A program made the translations under genes and the position numbers. A model generated the notes under the pieces. That model saw only the letters and a list, made by a program, of their open reading frames with translations, was not told the DNA's origin and made no database searches. A DNA stretch of 64,000 nucleotides. Source: Serinicoccus marinus DSM 15273. Lineage in GTDB: Bacteria; Actinomycetota; Actinomycetes; Actinomycetales; Dermatophilaceae. Within the stretch, counting starts at the first letter, position 1. Every line of letters starts with the position of its first letter. Positions 24,636 to 33,298 of the stretch are shown piece after piece. The stretch is from contig NZ_CP043808.1 of NCBI RefSeq assembly GCF_008386315.1, positions 124,001 through 188,000 on the forward strand. The letters are read 5' to 3'.

Positions 24636-25460
24636 TCAGGCCGGACGGCGGAAGACCTGGGCCTGCCAGCCGAACGCCCGTGCCGCCTCGACGTTCGCCG
24701 GCCGGTCGTCGGTGAAGCGCACCTCGGCCGGGGAGACCTCTCGCCCGAGGCGACGCGAGATCTCGGCGTGCGCGGCGGCATACGCCTGCGGATCCGGCTT
24801 GGCGGCACCCAGGTCATGGGTGTTGAGCAGGGAGGGGACGAGCCGCCCCAACCCGATCTGCTCGAGCTCCGCCGGCACCCGGTCCGTCCCGTTGGTGAAG
24901 ACGAAGACCGGTGTGCCCTTCGCCCGCAAGTCGTCGACGAGCTCCACGGTCGCGGCGACGGGGGTGCCGCGATCGCGCTGCCACCCCTGCACGACCTGCG
25001 CGACGAGCGGCTCGGGGTGGCCCAGCTCGAGCAGCCGGGCGGTCAGGGCCCGGACCCACGCGGCGTACGTCGTCTTGCCGACCACCATCTGTCCGGCCTG
25101 CGGCAGGGAGAAGGCCAGCTCCGGCAGACCCTCGCGAGGCAGCCCCAGCTCGCGCTCGTTGCGCGTGCGCTCCCCGCTCGCGTCGAAGTCCCGCAGCACG
25201 CCGTCCAGGTCCAGGACCGCGATCCGCGCCCGTCGCAGGAAGGACGCGAGCCGCCAGACCCGCGCGGGAACCTCCTTGGCGGCCACCACCGCGTCGATGC
25301 GGATCGACTCCTCCCCGCGGTCGGAGCGGACGCGGAGGTGCTGCGGGCCACGTTCGACCAGCACACCGACGGTGTCCGTGGCCCGCGCCCCGTCCTCGAG
25401 CAGGTGGCGCACCACGACCCGCGAGCCCACGGTGAGCGGCTGGATCAGGGCGTCAGGCAT
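24636..25460 (-). CDS. HAD-family hydrolase with N-terminal SH3-like (Rv0428c-type) domain
   Basis: This 274-residue protein has an N-terminal beta domain (about 8-65, VGSRVVVRHLLEDG... ATDTVGVLVER... VVAAKEVP). It matches the small SH3-like domain seen at the start of actinobacterial Rv0428c-type acetyltransferases. Residues 75-270 form a HAD phosphatase: DLDGVLRDFD (nucleophile Asp), VFTNGTD, AAKPDPQAY and FTDDRPANVEAA. The substrate is unknown. The start lies 3 bases after the rhodanese stop, so both are co-transcribed from the divergent promoter near 25.8 kb. Confidence 0.82.
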   Translation of the reverse strand: MPDALIQPLTVGSRVVVRHLLEDGARATDTVGVLVERGPQHLRVRSDRGEESIRIDAVVAAKEVPARVWRLASFLRRARIAVLDLDGVLRDFDASGERTRNERELGLPREGLPELAFSLPQAGQMVVGKTTYAAWVRALTARLLELGHPEPLVAQVVQGWQRDRGTPVAATVELVDDLRAKGTPVFVFTNGTDRVPAELEQIGLGRLVPSLLNTHDLGAAKPDPQAYAAAHAEISRRLGREVSPAEVRFTDDRPANVEAARAFGWQAQVFRRPA

Positions 25461-25462
25461 CC

Positions 25463-25795
25463 TCAGGCGACGGTGGGCTCACGGCCGTCGGCGCCGCCGA
25501 CCAGGGTCTTGCCGGCCCGGTCCCAGGCCTGCATGCCCCCGTCCACGTTGACCACGTCGAAGCCCTGCTGGACCAGCCACTGGACGGCACGGCCGGACCG
25601 GCCGCCGCTGCGGCAGACCACCGGCAGCGAGGTCTGCGTCTCGGGCAGCTCGTCGATCCGGGCGGGGAGGTCGCCCAGGGGCAGGTGGACCGCGCCGGGG
25701 GCGTGGCCCGCGGCCCACTCGTCCGGCTCCCGGACGTCGACGACGACGGCGTCGTCGGGGAGGTCGGTCACGGCGATGCTCGGGATGTCGCTCAT
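25463..25795 (-). CDS. Rhodanese-like sulfurtransferase
   Basis: This 110-residue single-domain rhodanese contains VVDVREPDEWAAGHAPGAVHLPL and the active-site loop VCRSGGRSGRA with the catalytic Cys. It would transfer sulfane sulfur or act in thiol homeostasis. ATG 25795 is preferred over longer upstream starts because the domain begins immediately and GTGAGGG lies just upstream. It is divergent from the Tad pilus operon. Confidence 0.87.
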   Translation of the reverse strand: MSDIPSIAVTDLPDDAVVVDVREPDEWAAGHAPGAVHLPLGDLPARIDELPETQTSLPVVCRSGGRSGRAVQWLVQQGFDVVNVDGGMQAWDRAGKTLVGGADGREPTVA

Positions 25796-25943
25796 GCCCT
25801 CACTATGACACCGATGCGGTATGCCGGTGGGTAGGGCGGTAGCCAGCGCGGGGGTTACAGTGGGCGACGGCTGAGCACCGCCGTCGGTGATCGCCACCCA
25901 TCCATCGAATGCTCCGGTCTGTGCCGGAAGGGGACAACACCGC

Positions 25944-26621
25944 ATGACGACCGCCTCCACGGGTGCCACCGAGTCGCGCCTGCCCTCCCGCAGCAGGGAC
26001 AAGCGCCCGGCCCTGGCCCTGCTCGCGCTGCTGCTCGTGCTGGTCGGCGCCCTGGGAAGTGCGCTCCTGGTCTACCGGACCGGCAACCGGGTGCAGGTGC
26101 TGGTGGCCCAGGACACCATCCGCCAGGGTCAGCAGGTCACCGCGGAGGACTTCACCGTCGCCGAGATCGCCTTCGAGGAGGGCACCGAGGTCGTGAGCGC
26201 CTCCTCGGTGGACGAGTTCGTCGGCGCGCAGGCGGTGACCTCGATCCCGGCCGGGAGCCTGGTCTCGGGACAGATGTTCACCGCGTCCGAGCTCGCGCCG
26301 GCGGGTGCGCAGCAGGTGGGCGTCGTCGTCGCGTCGAGCGGACGCCCCTCGGACACCCCGCAGGCTGGAGACATCGTGCGCGTCTTCGCGACCGCCGCCG
26401 AGTCCGCCGTCGCGGAGGCCGCGGACGCCGAGGAGCTCGTCCCGGCCGCCAAGGTCGTCTCCGTCGGGGCGACCAGCGACACCAGCGACACCGTCCACGT
26501 CACCCTGCTGGTGCCGGAGGACGTGGCGCCCGCCGTCGTCACGGCCAGCGCCACCGGCACCGCCGCGATCGCCCTGCTGCCGGCCGACACGGCGCCGGTG
26601 GTCGACTGGCGCACGGAGTGA
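25944..26621 (+). CDS. CpaB/RcpC-like SAF-domain pilus assembly protein
   Basis: This 225-residue protein has one membrane anchor (about 24-45) and an extracellular SAF/CpaB-type region (VQVLVAQDTIRQGQQVTAEDF, then GAQAVTSIPAGSLVSGQMF), described here in parts. The ATG 25944 start follows GGAAGGGGA. It is the first gene of the Tad locus. CpaB-like proteins are thought to guide pilus assembly at the envelope. The next gene starts 7 bases after its stop. Confidence 0.82.
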   Translation: MTTASTGATESRLPSRSRDKRPALALLALLLVLVGALGSALLVYRTGNRVQVLVAQDTIRQGQQVTAEDFTVAEIAFEEGTEVVSASSVDEFVGAQAVTSIPAGSLVSGQMFTASELAPAGAQQVGVVVASSGRPSDTPQAGDIVRVFATAAESAVAEAADAEELVPAAKVVSVGATSDTSDTVHVTLLVPEDVAPAVVTASATGTAAIALLPADTAPVVDWRTE

Positions 26622-26628
26622 GCCTGCC

Positions 26629-27573
26629 GTGGCCCTGATCTCCCTCTTCAGCGCCAAGGGCGCACCCGGTGTGACGAGCACCGCCATGCTGGTCGCCGCC
26701 CTGTGGCCCCGTCCCACGCTGCTCGTGGACGCCGACGGCAACGGTGGCGACCTGCTCATGCGGCTGCCCTCGGATTCCGGGCTCGCCCTGACGCAGCACC
26801 CCGGCCTGCTGACCCTCCTGCCGCTGGCGCGGCACGGCCTGTCCTCCGGGGTGGTCCTGGACCACTCCCAGGTGGCGCTGGGCGGCCAACGGGTCCTCGT
26901 GGGCCTGGAGACGCCGGAGCAGGCGGAGGCCTCCTCCGCGCTCTGGCCGACCCTCGCCCGCGCCTTCCGCGAGGTGCCCGGCACCGACGTCATCGTCGAC
27001 GCGGGCCAGCTCGGGGCGCGCTCGGGGCAGTTGTCGCTCGTCCAGCGCAGCGACCTCGTCGTGGGTGTGGTGCGCGCGCATCCGGCCAGCGTGATGCACA
27101 TGCGCGAGCGGATGACCGTGCTGCAGCAGACCTTCGCCGGCCTCGGTGCCGACGCCCCCCGGCTGGGGCTCGTGGCGCTGACCGGTGTCCAGCAGCAGGA
27201 CGAGGCCTCCTCGGCCGTCGCGACCGTGCGCACCGACCTGCCGGAGATCCTCGACCTCGGCCAGGTCGCGCTCGACCCTCGGCCGGAGCGGATGTTCCAC
27301 GGCGACCCGGTCTCGAGGCCGGAGCGCACGATGCTCGTGCGCTCGGGCCGGTCCCTCGTGGAGCGTCTGGTCGCCGCGGTCGGTCCGAGCATCGCCACCT
27401 CGGCGCCCACGGCCCAGGCGGGTCCGCGCCCGGGCGGGGACGGCGGGGAGGTGCCGGCGGACGGCGCAGCGACTGCTGACGATGACGCGGCGGGCGCCGA
27501 CGAGACCGGCGGGCCGACCTCGGACGAGGAGGCCTCGCGACGGCCCAGGAAGAAGGGATGGGGTAGGCGATGA
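26629..27573 (+). CDS. TadZ/CpaE-like P-loop ATPase
   Basis: This 314-residue MinD/ParA-like protein begins MALISLFSAKGAPGVTST, a deviant Walker A (KGAPGVTS), followed by LLVDADGNGGDLL. The C-terminal 55 residues are acidic, ending in a basic cluster (RRPRKKGWGRR). TadZ/CpaE places the Tad machine in the cell. GTG 26629 is the start and the end overlaps the next gene by ATGA. Confidence 0.8.
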   Translation: MALISLFSAKGAPGVTSTAMLVAALWPRPTLLVDADGNGGDLLMRLPSDSGLALTQHPGLLTLLPLARHGLSSGVVLDHSQVALGGQRVLVGLETPEQAEASSALWPTLARAFREVPGTDVIVDAGQLGARSGQLSLVQRSDLVVGVVRAHPASVMHMRERMTVLQQTFAGLGADAPRLGLVALTGVQQQDEASSAVATVRTDLPEILDLGQVALDPRPERMFHGDPVSRPERTMLVRSGRSLVERLVAAVGPSIATSAPTAQAGPRPGGDGGEVPADGAATADDDAAGADETGGPTSDEEASRRPRKKGWGRR

Positions 27574-28925
27574 GCACGCCGACGACCCTGCTGTCCGGTG
27601 CGACGCCGGAGCAGCAGGCGGAGATGAACCAGCTGGTCCGCACCCTGCGCTCGCAGGTCGCCGACCGGCTCAACCAGCAGCGCCGCCGCGACGAGGTGGC
27701 CGGACGCTCCCCGATGAGCAGCGAGGACGAGCGGCACTTCGCCCGCTCGCTCATCGTCCAGGTGCTCGAGGACCACGCCACCCTCATGATCACCGAGGGG
27801 CGCGTGCCGCCCACGGCCGACGAGGAGGAGCGGGTCGCGTCCGCGATCCACGCGGCCCTCTTCGGGGTCGGTCGGCTGCAGCCGCTGCTCGAGGACCGCG
27901 AGGTCGAGAACATCGACATCAACGGCTGCGACCGCGTCTTCGTGGGGTATGCCGACGGCCGGGAGGAGACCGCGGCCCCGGTCGCGGACAGCGACGAGGA
28001 GCTCATCGAGCTCATCCAGATCCTCGCGGCGAACGTCGGTCTGACCTCGCGTCCCTTCGACTCGGCCAACCCGCAGCTGGACCTGCGGCTGCCGGACGGG
28101 TCCCGCCTCTCTGCCGTGATGGGCGTCTGCCAGCGTCCCTCGTTGTCGATCCGCCGGGCTCGGCTGGGTCAGGTCGCCCTGGAGGACCTCATGGCGACCA
28201 ACACCTTCAGCGAGGACGTCATGAACTTCCTCAAGGCGGCGGTGGCAGCCCGCAAGAACATCATGATCGCCGGGGCGACCAACTCGGGGAAGACGACCAT
28301 GCTGCGCGCGATGGCCGCGGAGATCCCGCCGGACGAGCGGCTCATCACGGTCGAGCGCGCGCTGGAGCTGGGGCTGGACAAGTTCGAGGACCAGCACCCC
28401 AACGTCGTCGCCTTCGAGGAGCGGCTGCCCAACTCCGAGGGCGTCGGCCAGGTGACGATGGCCGAGCTGGTGCGACGCAGCCTGCGCATGAACCCCTCAC
28501 GCGTCATCGTCGGCGAGGTCCTGGGTGACGAGATCGTCACCATGCTCAACGCCATGAGCCAGGGCAACGACGGCTCGCTGTCGACGATCCACGCCAACTC
28601 CTCGATGGAGGTCTTCAACCGCATCGCGACCTATGCGCTGCAGGCGGAGGAGAACCTCCCGGTGGAGGCCACCCACATGCTCATCGCGGGCTCGATCAAC
28701 TTCGTCGTCTTCATGCGCAAGAAGAACGAGCACGCGACCGGCGGCGGGCTGCTGCGCGGGGTGCAGTCCATCCGCGAGGTCACCGGCGTCGACGGGCGGG
28801 TGCTCTCCTCCGAGGTCTTCGCCGCCGGCCCGGACGGGATCGCCCGGGCCAAGGCGCCGATCGAGTGCATCGACGAGCTCGTGCCCTACGGCTACACCCC
28901 GACCCCCGTCACCCGGTGGGACTGA
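27570..28925 (+). CDS. tadA: Tad/CpaF secretion ATPase
   Basis: This 451-residue type II/IV secretion ATPase has Walker A GATNSGKTT (about 232-240), an Asp box with ITVERALELGLD, Walker B RVIVGEVLGDE and a His box GSLSTIHANS. It powers extension and possibly retraction of the Flp pilus. It is tightly coupled to TadZ and to the TadB gene (TGATG). Confidence 0.9.
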   Translation: MSTPTTLLSGATPEQQAEMNQLVRTLRSQVADRLNQQRRRDEVAGRSPMSSEDERHFARSLIVQVLEDHATLMITEGRVPPTADEEERVASAIHAALFGVGRLQPLLEDREVENIDINGCDRVFVGYADGREETAAPVADSDEELIELIQILAANVGLTSRPFDSANPQLDLRLPDGSRLSAVMGVCQRPSLSIRRARLGQVALEDLMATNTFSEDVMNFLKAAVAARKNIMIAGATNSGKTTMLRAMAAEIPPDERLITVERALELGLDKFEDQHPNVVAFEERLPNSEGVGQVTMAELVRRSLRMNPSRVIVGEVLGDEIVTMLNAMSQGNDGSLSTIHANSSMEVFNRIATYALQAEENLPVEATHMLIAGSINFVVFMRKKNEHATGGGLLRGVQSIREVTGVDGRVLSSEVFAAGPDGIARAKAPIECIDELVPYGYTPTPVTRWD

Positions 28926-29863
28926 TGGGTCAGCTCTACACCCTCCTCATGCCGATGGCCGCGGGCGCGGTCGTCGGTCTGGGGCTCTACGTCGCGGTGC
29001 TCGCCGTGGTGGGCCTCCCGGAGCGCGACCCCTCGACCCCCCGCCGGTTCGCCAACGTCAGCCTGGCCGGCGTCAGCCGCCGGCTCGTCGTGGGCGTCGC
29101 GGTGGGGGTGCTCGTGCTGCTCCTCACCCGCTGGGTGGTGGCGGCGGTCGGCGTCGGCCTGCTGGCCGGCCTGTGGGACCAGCTCACCGGCGACGCGCGG
29201 GCCGAGCAGGCCGGCATCAACAAGCTCGAGGCGCTGGCCACCTGGACCGAGTCGCTGCGCGACACCATCGCGGGAGCGGTCGGCCTCGAGCAGGCGATCC
29301 CCGCGACCGCGGTCAACGCCGGGCCCGCGATCCGTTCCTCGCTCAACCTCCTCGTCGACCGGCTGCGCATCCGTGAGCCGCTGTCCGAGGCGCTGCTCCA
29401 CTTCGCCGAGGACCTCGACGACCCCTCGGCCGACGTCATCTGCTCGGCGCTGGTGCTCAACGCGCGGCTGCGCGGGCCCGGTCTGCGGGACGTCCTCGGC
29501 GCGCTCGCGGTCTCGACCCGGGAGGAGCTCGACATGCGACGCCGCATCTCGGCCGGTCGACGCTCCATCCGCCGGTCGGTGAAGATCATCGTCATCATCG
29601 TGCTCTCCGTCATGGGTGGCCTCGCGGTCTTCAACCGGCAGTACGTCGAGCCCTACGAGACGCTGGGCGGACAAGGCGTGCTGCTCGTCGTGGCCGCGCT
29701 CTTCGCCGGTGGCCTGCTGTGGATGCGGCGGCTCTCCGAGCCGCAGAAGCTGAGCCGCTTCCTCGTGGTCAACCGGGAGGCGCGGGCCCGCGACATGGCG
29801 GAGATGCTGGACGACGTGCGCGAGGGCGCCCGGACCGGTCGGCAGCGCGGGGGTCGGCGATGA
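28925..29863 (+). CDS. tadB: TadB-like inner-membrane platform protein
   Basis: This 312-residue protein has two membrane segments near the N-terminus, a cytoplasmic GspF-type domain (about 95-215) and two helices near the C-terminus (about 225-285). It matches TadB organisation and position directly after TadA. With TadC it forms the platform for pilin polymerisation. The start and the next start both overlap neighbours. Confidence 0.85.
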   Translation: MGQLYTLLMPMAAGAVVGLGLYVAVLAVVGLPERDPSTPRRFANVSLAGVSRRLVVGVAVGVLVLLLTRWVVAAVGVGLLAGLWDQLTGDARAEQAGINKLEALATWTESLRDTIAGAVGLEQAIPATAVNAGPAIRSSLNLLVDRLRIREPLSEALLHFAEDLDDPSADVICSALVLNARLRGPGLRDVLGALAVSTREELDMRRRISAGRRSIRRSVKIIVIIVLSVMGGLAVFNRQYVEPYETLGGQGVLLVVAALFAGGLLWMRRLSEPQKLSRFLVVNREARARDMAEMLDDVREGARTGRQRGGRR

Positions 29864-30795
29864 TCTGGCCGATGCTCGCCGGGGGCCTGGTGGGGCTCGG
29901 GGTCTATGTCTTCATCCGTATGCTCCTGCGCCCGCGCCCTGGCGTCGCCGCGCTGGTCGCTCGGATCGACGCGGGCTCGCGCTCGATGAAGACGCACACG
30001 CTCTCGGAGTACGACTCCTCCTTCGCGAGCATGAGCCGGCGCGGGCGCACCGTCATGACGGCCCTCGCCGACCGCTTCGAGGTGATCGCCGCCCAGCGGG
30101 GCTGGCAGATGAGCCGGCACCGCGCCGACCTCACGATCCTCAACCGCAGCGTCGGCGCGATGCTCGCGCTCAAGGTCGTGAGCGGCACCATCATGCTGCT
30201 GGTCGGACCGCTCGTGTTCGGGGCGCTACGCCTCGGCGGGCTCGACCTCGGGCCCGCGATGCCGCTCGGTCTGGGCCTGCTCCTGGGGCTGCTCGGCTTC
30301 TTCCTGCCCGACCTGTCGCTGCGCGCCGAGGCCGAGCAGCGCCGCCGGGAGTTCCGGCGCACCGTCGGCATCTTCCTCGACCTCGTGTCGATGAACCTCG
30401 CGGGTGGCCGCGGACTCCCGGAGGCACTCCTGGCGGCGTCCTCGGTGAGCGACCACTGGTCGGTGGTCCGCATCCGGCAGACCCTCGCCAACGCCCGGCT
30501 GTTCGGGACCACCCCCTGGGAGGCGCTCGGGCAGCTCGGCAAGGAGATCGGCCTGGAGGAGCTGGAGAGCCTGTCCGGCGCGCTGGTGCTGGCGGCCGAC
30601 GACGGCGCCAAGATCCGGCAGTCCCTCGCGGCCCGCGCCACGACGATGCGCCGCAAGGCGCTCTCCGAGGCCGAGGGCGACGAGGGCGAGCGCTCCCAGT
30701 CCATGCTCATCGCCCAGATGCTGCTCGTCGTCGCCTTCCTCGTCTATCTCGCCTACCCGGCGCTCACCGCGCTCATGAGCGAGCAGGCGATCTGA
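29860..30795 (+). CDS. tadC: TadC-like inner-membrane platform protein
   Basis: This 311-residue GspF-like protein starts at ATG 29860. It has an N-terminal helix, a central helical pair (about 105-150) and a C-terminal membrane helix. The motif FLDLVSMNLAGGRGLPEAL is typical of TadC/TadB paralogues. It is the last gene before a 124-base gap, after which the pilin genes begin under a probable separate promoter. Confidence 0.85.
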   Translation: MIWPMLAGGLVGLGVYVFIRMLLRPRPGVAALVARIDAGSRSMKTHTLSEYDSSFASMSRRGRTVMTALADRFEVIAAQRGWQMSRHRADLTILNRSVGAMLALKVVSGTIMLLVGPLVFGALRLGGLDLGPAMPLGLGLLLGLLGFFLPDLSLRAEAEQRRREFRRTVGIFLDLVSMNLAGGRGLPEALLAASSVSDHWSVVRIRQTLANARLFGTTPWEALGQLGKEIGLEELESLSGALVLAADDGAKIRQSLAARATTMRRKALSEAEGDEGERSQSMLIAQMLLVVAFLVYLAYPALTALMSEQAI

Positions 30796-30919
30796 GGGAG
30801 GTCGACAGCGCTTTTTAGGGAACCGATGGCGAACTGGCGTCGTCTGTCCCGGTGTGCAACCATACGGAGTTGCCGGGTCTGGGGCTGCCCAGGCTGTTCA
30901 CTGTGACTGAGGGGTGTTC

Positions 30920-31129
30920 ATGAAGTCCACGAGAGCTTACGCGCTGCGCGTCCAGCGCGATCTGCTCGCCCGCAAGGACCGCGGTGCCTCCGCGCTGGAG
31001 TGGGCCCTGATCGCAGCGGTCGTCGTCGTCGCCGCCGCGCTGATCGGGGCTGCGGTCTACAACGTCATCCAGGCCCGCGCGGCAGATGTCCAGCGGTGCG
31101 GCAACCTGTCTCCCGGCGAAACCTGCTGA
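30920..31129 (+). CDS. Flp-type pilin subunit
   Basis: This 69-residue prepilin has a basic leader followed by DRGASALEWALIAAVVVV. Cleavage is expected after the Gly, leaving an N-terminal hydrophobic helix with the conserved Glu. The mature pilin is about 48 residues, with two Cys at the end (RCGN...ETC). ATG 30920 has GAGGGG nearby. No TadV prepilin peptidase is encoded in the window, so processing must rely on one elsewhere. Confidence 0.87.
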   Translation: MKSTRAYALRVQRDLLARKDRGASALEWALIAAVVVVAAALIGAAVYNVIQARAADVQRCGNLSPGETC

Positions 31130-31584
31130 TGCCCGCGTCCCGCCGCGGCCAGCGGCGGGTCCACCGGCCCCCCCGGGACGCCGGGACCTCGGCCCTGGAG
31201 CTCGCGATCGTCGCCCCCGTCCTGCTGTCGCTCATCTTCTTCAGCCTGCAGGCCGCCTTCTTCTTCTACGGCCGATCCGCCGCCACCCACGCGGCCCGGG
31301 AGGGCGTCTCGCTGCTCCGGCTGGCCGAGGACCAGGGGCAGTACGCCGCGCTGCAGCCGGACGCCATGGCCAAGACGTCACGCTTCGCCTCCAACGTGGG
31401 TGGTCCGGGTCTCGTCGACCCGGAGGCGACCAGCACCTACGTCGAGGAGGGCGACGGCACCGCCCGGGTGACGGTCACCGTCAGCGGACGGGTCATCACC
31501 CTGGTGCCCGGGCTGCGCCTGACCGCCACCGCCGACGCCTCCGGCACCGTCGAACGGTTCCTGGAGCCCGAGCCGGTGCCCTGA
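31129..31584 (+). CDS. TadE-like minor pseudopilin
   Basis: This 151-residue protein has a basic N-terminus and then GTSALELAIVAPVLLSLIFF, the TadE/TadG pseudopilin helix with its Glu. The exported part ends in a beta-rich tail. TGATG overlap with the pilin gene indicates coupled translation. It probably forms part of the pilus tip or assembly complex. Confidence 0.82.
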   Translation: MPASRRGQRRVHRPPRDAGTSALELAIVAPVLLSLIFFSLQAAFFFYGRSAATHAAREGVSLLRLAEDQGQYAALQPDAMAKTSRFASNVGGPGLVDPEATSTYVEEGDGTARVTVTVSGRVITLVPGLRLTATADASGTVERFLEPEPVP

Positions 31585-31621
31585 GCACACCGACACACCG
31601 ACATACCGAGAGGAGCAGGGG

Positions 31622-32044
31622 ATGAGGCGCCACCGCGCGCAGCTCGAGCGCGGCTCGATCGCGCTCGAGTTCGCCTTCGCCGCGCCCATCGTGCTGCTCC
31701 TGCTCGCGCTGGCCTGGACCTTCGGCCGGGTGGCCTGGGCCAACGGGCACCTCGAGGCCGGCACGCGCGACGCCGCGCGGGTGGCCACCCAGGCGCGCTC
31801 CGTGCAGGAGGCCCGCACCAGCGCCATGGCGGTGCTCCAGGAGAACACGCAGGCCGTGCAGGGCTGCCCGGCCAGCCTGGCCGTGCAGATCTCCGGCGAC
31901 TTCGAGCCCGGCTCCACCCTCACCGTCCAGGCGTCGTGCAGCTACTCGCTGTCCGACATCGGTATGCCCGGGGCGCCGGGCCGCGTGTCGCCCTCGTCGT
32001 CCTTCGCCTCCGTGGTGGACCAGCATCGGGGGGTGACCCCGTGA
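31622..32044 (+). CDS. Second TadE/TadF-like pseudopilin
   Basis: This 140-residue protein opens MRRHRAQLERGSIALEFAFAAPIV, again with the Gly-x3-Glu pseudopilin pattern, followed by an exported domain with two Cys. AGGAGCAGGGG precedes the ATG. Two TadE-like genes in tandem are common in Tad loci. Confidence 0.8.
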   Translation: MRRHRAQLERGSIALEFAFAAPIVLLLLALAWTFGRVAWANGHLEAGTRDAARVATQARSVQEARTSAMAVLQENTQAVQGCPASLAVQISGDFEPGSTLTVQASCSYSLSDIGMPGAPGRVSPSSSFASVVDQHRGVTP

Positions 32045-32541
32045 GCCGGCTGGTCGAGCGCCTGCGGGCGGACCGCGAGCGAGGGTCGATCCTGCCGCTG
32101 ATCCCGATCGTGGCCCTCGCGCTGCTCATGATCGCCGGGCTGGTCATCGACGCCTCCCGTCAGCTGAACGCGCGTAGCCAGGCGGTGGCCTACGCCGAGG
32201 AGGCCGCGCGCGCCGGTGCCCAGGCGGTCGAGCCCGAGCCCCCCGCCACGCTCGACGAGCGGCAGGCCAGGCAGAACGTCGACGACTACTGCGCCCGGGT
32301 CCTGCAGCGGAACGCCGTGCGGAGCTGTGGCGTCACCGACATCGAGCCGGCCGACGACAGCCCGCGCCCCTACACGATGGTGGTGCGGGTCGACACCGAG
32401 ATCCCGACCACCCTGCTGGGGATGGTCGGGCTCCGCAGCCTGAGCGCCTCGGGGGTCGGGCGCGCCGAACCCGTGGCAGGAGAGCTGCTCGAACCCGCCC
32501 CAGAGCCCGACCCCGAGCCGGGACCGATCCCGGAGCCGTGA
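32041..32541 (+). CDS. TadG-like membrane protein
   Basis: This 166-residue protein starts at GTG 32041, overlapping the previous gene. ERGSILPLIPIVALALLMIAGLVIDASRQ is a TadG-type N-terminal helix (given here as the residue span about 14-42). The extracellular region has a Cys pair and a Pro/Glu-rich tail. It lacks the von Willebrand domain of long TadG proteins. Confidence 0.75.
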   Translation: MSRLVERLRADRERGSILPLIPIVALALLMIAGLVIDASRQLNARSQAVAYAEEAARAGAQAVEPEPPATLDERQARQNVDDYCARVLQRNAVRSCGVTDIEPADDSPRPYTMVVRVDTEIPTTLLGMVGLRSLSASGVGRAEPVAGELLEPAPEPDPEPGPIPEP

Positions 32542-32542
32542 G

Positions 32543-33298
32543 ATGAGCGACATGACCCACACCATCCTCCCCGCCCGGTGGCGCCCGACCCTGCTGGTCG
32601 CCGTCCTGCCGCTGGTCCTCGCGGCCTGCGGCACGTCCGACGACGTGCCGCAGAGCTCGCCGAGCGCCCTGACCCCGCAGCAGGAGTCGACAAAGGAGCC
32701 GACGACGGAGGAGACCGAGGCGGAGCCGACGACCGAAGAGGCCACGGAGACCGGCGAGGCGCCGGACGAGGGCCAGGACGAGGACGAAGCGGGCTCGACG
32801 GATCGGCCCGACACGTGGGCGACCTTCACCGCCGAGCCGCCGCCGGTGTCCGCAGACCCCGAGGAGCTCGCGGGTGACCCCCGGGTGGAGGCGGTCCAGC
32901 GGTTCAACGAGACCTTCGCCCGCGCCGCCAGCGCCGACGAGGCGCGGGACGAGGAGTGGCTCGCGACCATGGACGAGGACGGCTACGACGGCATCATGGA
33001 GATCCTCGGCGAGGAGTTCGGGCGCGCCTACCCGGGTCCGCTGCCGTACGCACCGCTGTCCGTGTCCGAGATCGAGGACGGGACATGGTCGGTCCAGGGC
33101 TGTATGGTGACGGACGGGTTCTCCGTGGAGTCCGCCGGCTCCGGTGACGGAGTGACCGGCTTGGAGGTGTCCTCGGTCGAGTACGAGCTCGTCGAGGACC
33201 CGGACGACGATGGGGCATACCTCGTCCAGGCCCTGTATGCCGGACTACTCAACTGCTCGACGACCGAGGTGGAGACAGACTCATGGTCAGGACGATGA
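32543..33298 (+). CDS. Tad-locus lipoprotein of unknown function
   Basis: This 251-residue lipoprotein has the lipobox LAAC near residue 29, then a Thr/Glu/Asp-rich stalk (about 35-95) and a globular C-terminal part (about 110-245) with two Cys. I do not recognise the domain. Position after the pseudopilins and before the secreted Cys protein suggests a surface role connected with the pilus or with the WXG100-type machinery that follows. Confidence 0.75.
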   Translation: MSDMTHTILPARWRPTLLVAVLPLVLAACGTSDDVPQSSPSALTPQQESTKEPTTEETEAEPTTEEATETGEAPDEGQDEDEAGSTDRPDTWATFTAEPPPVSADPEELAGDPRVEAVQRFNETFARAASADEARDEEWLATMDEDGYDGIMEILGEEFGRAYPGPLPYAPLSVSEIEDGTWSVQGCMVTDGFSVESAGSGDGVTGLEVSSVEYELVEDPDDDGAYLVQALYAGLLNCSTTEVETDSWSGR

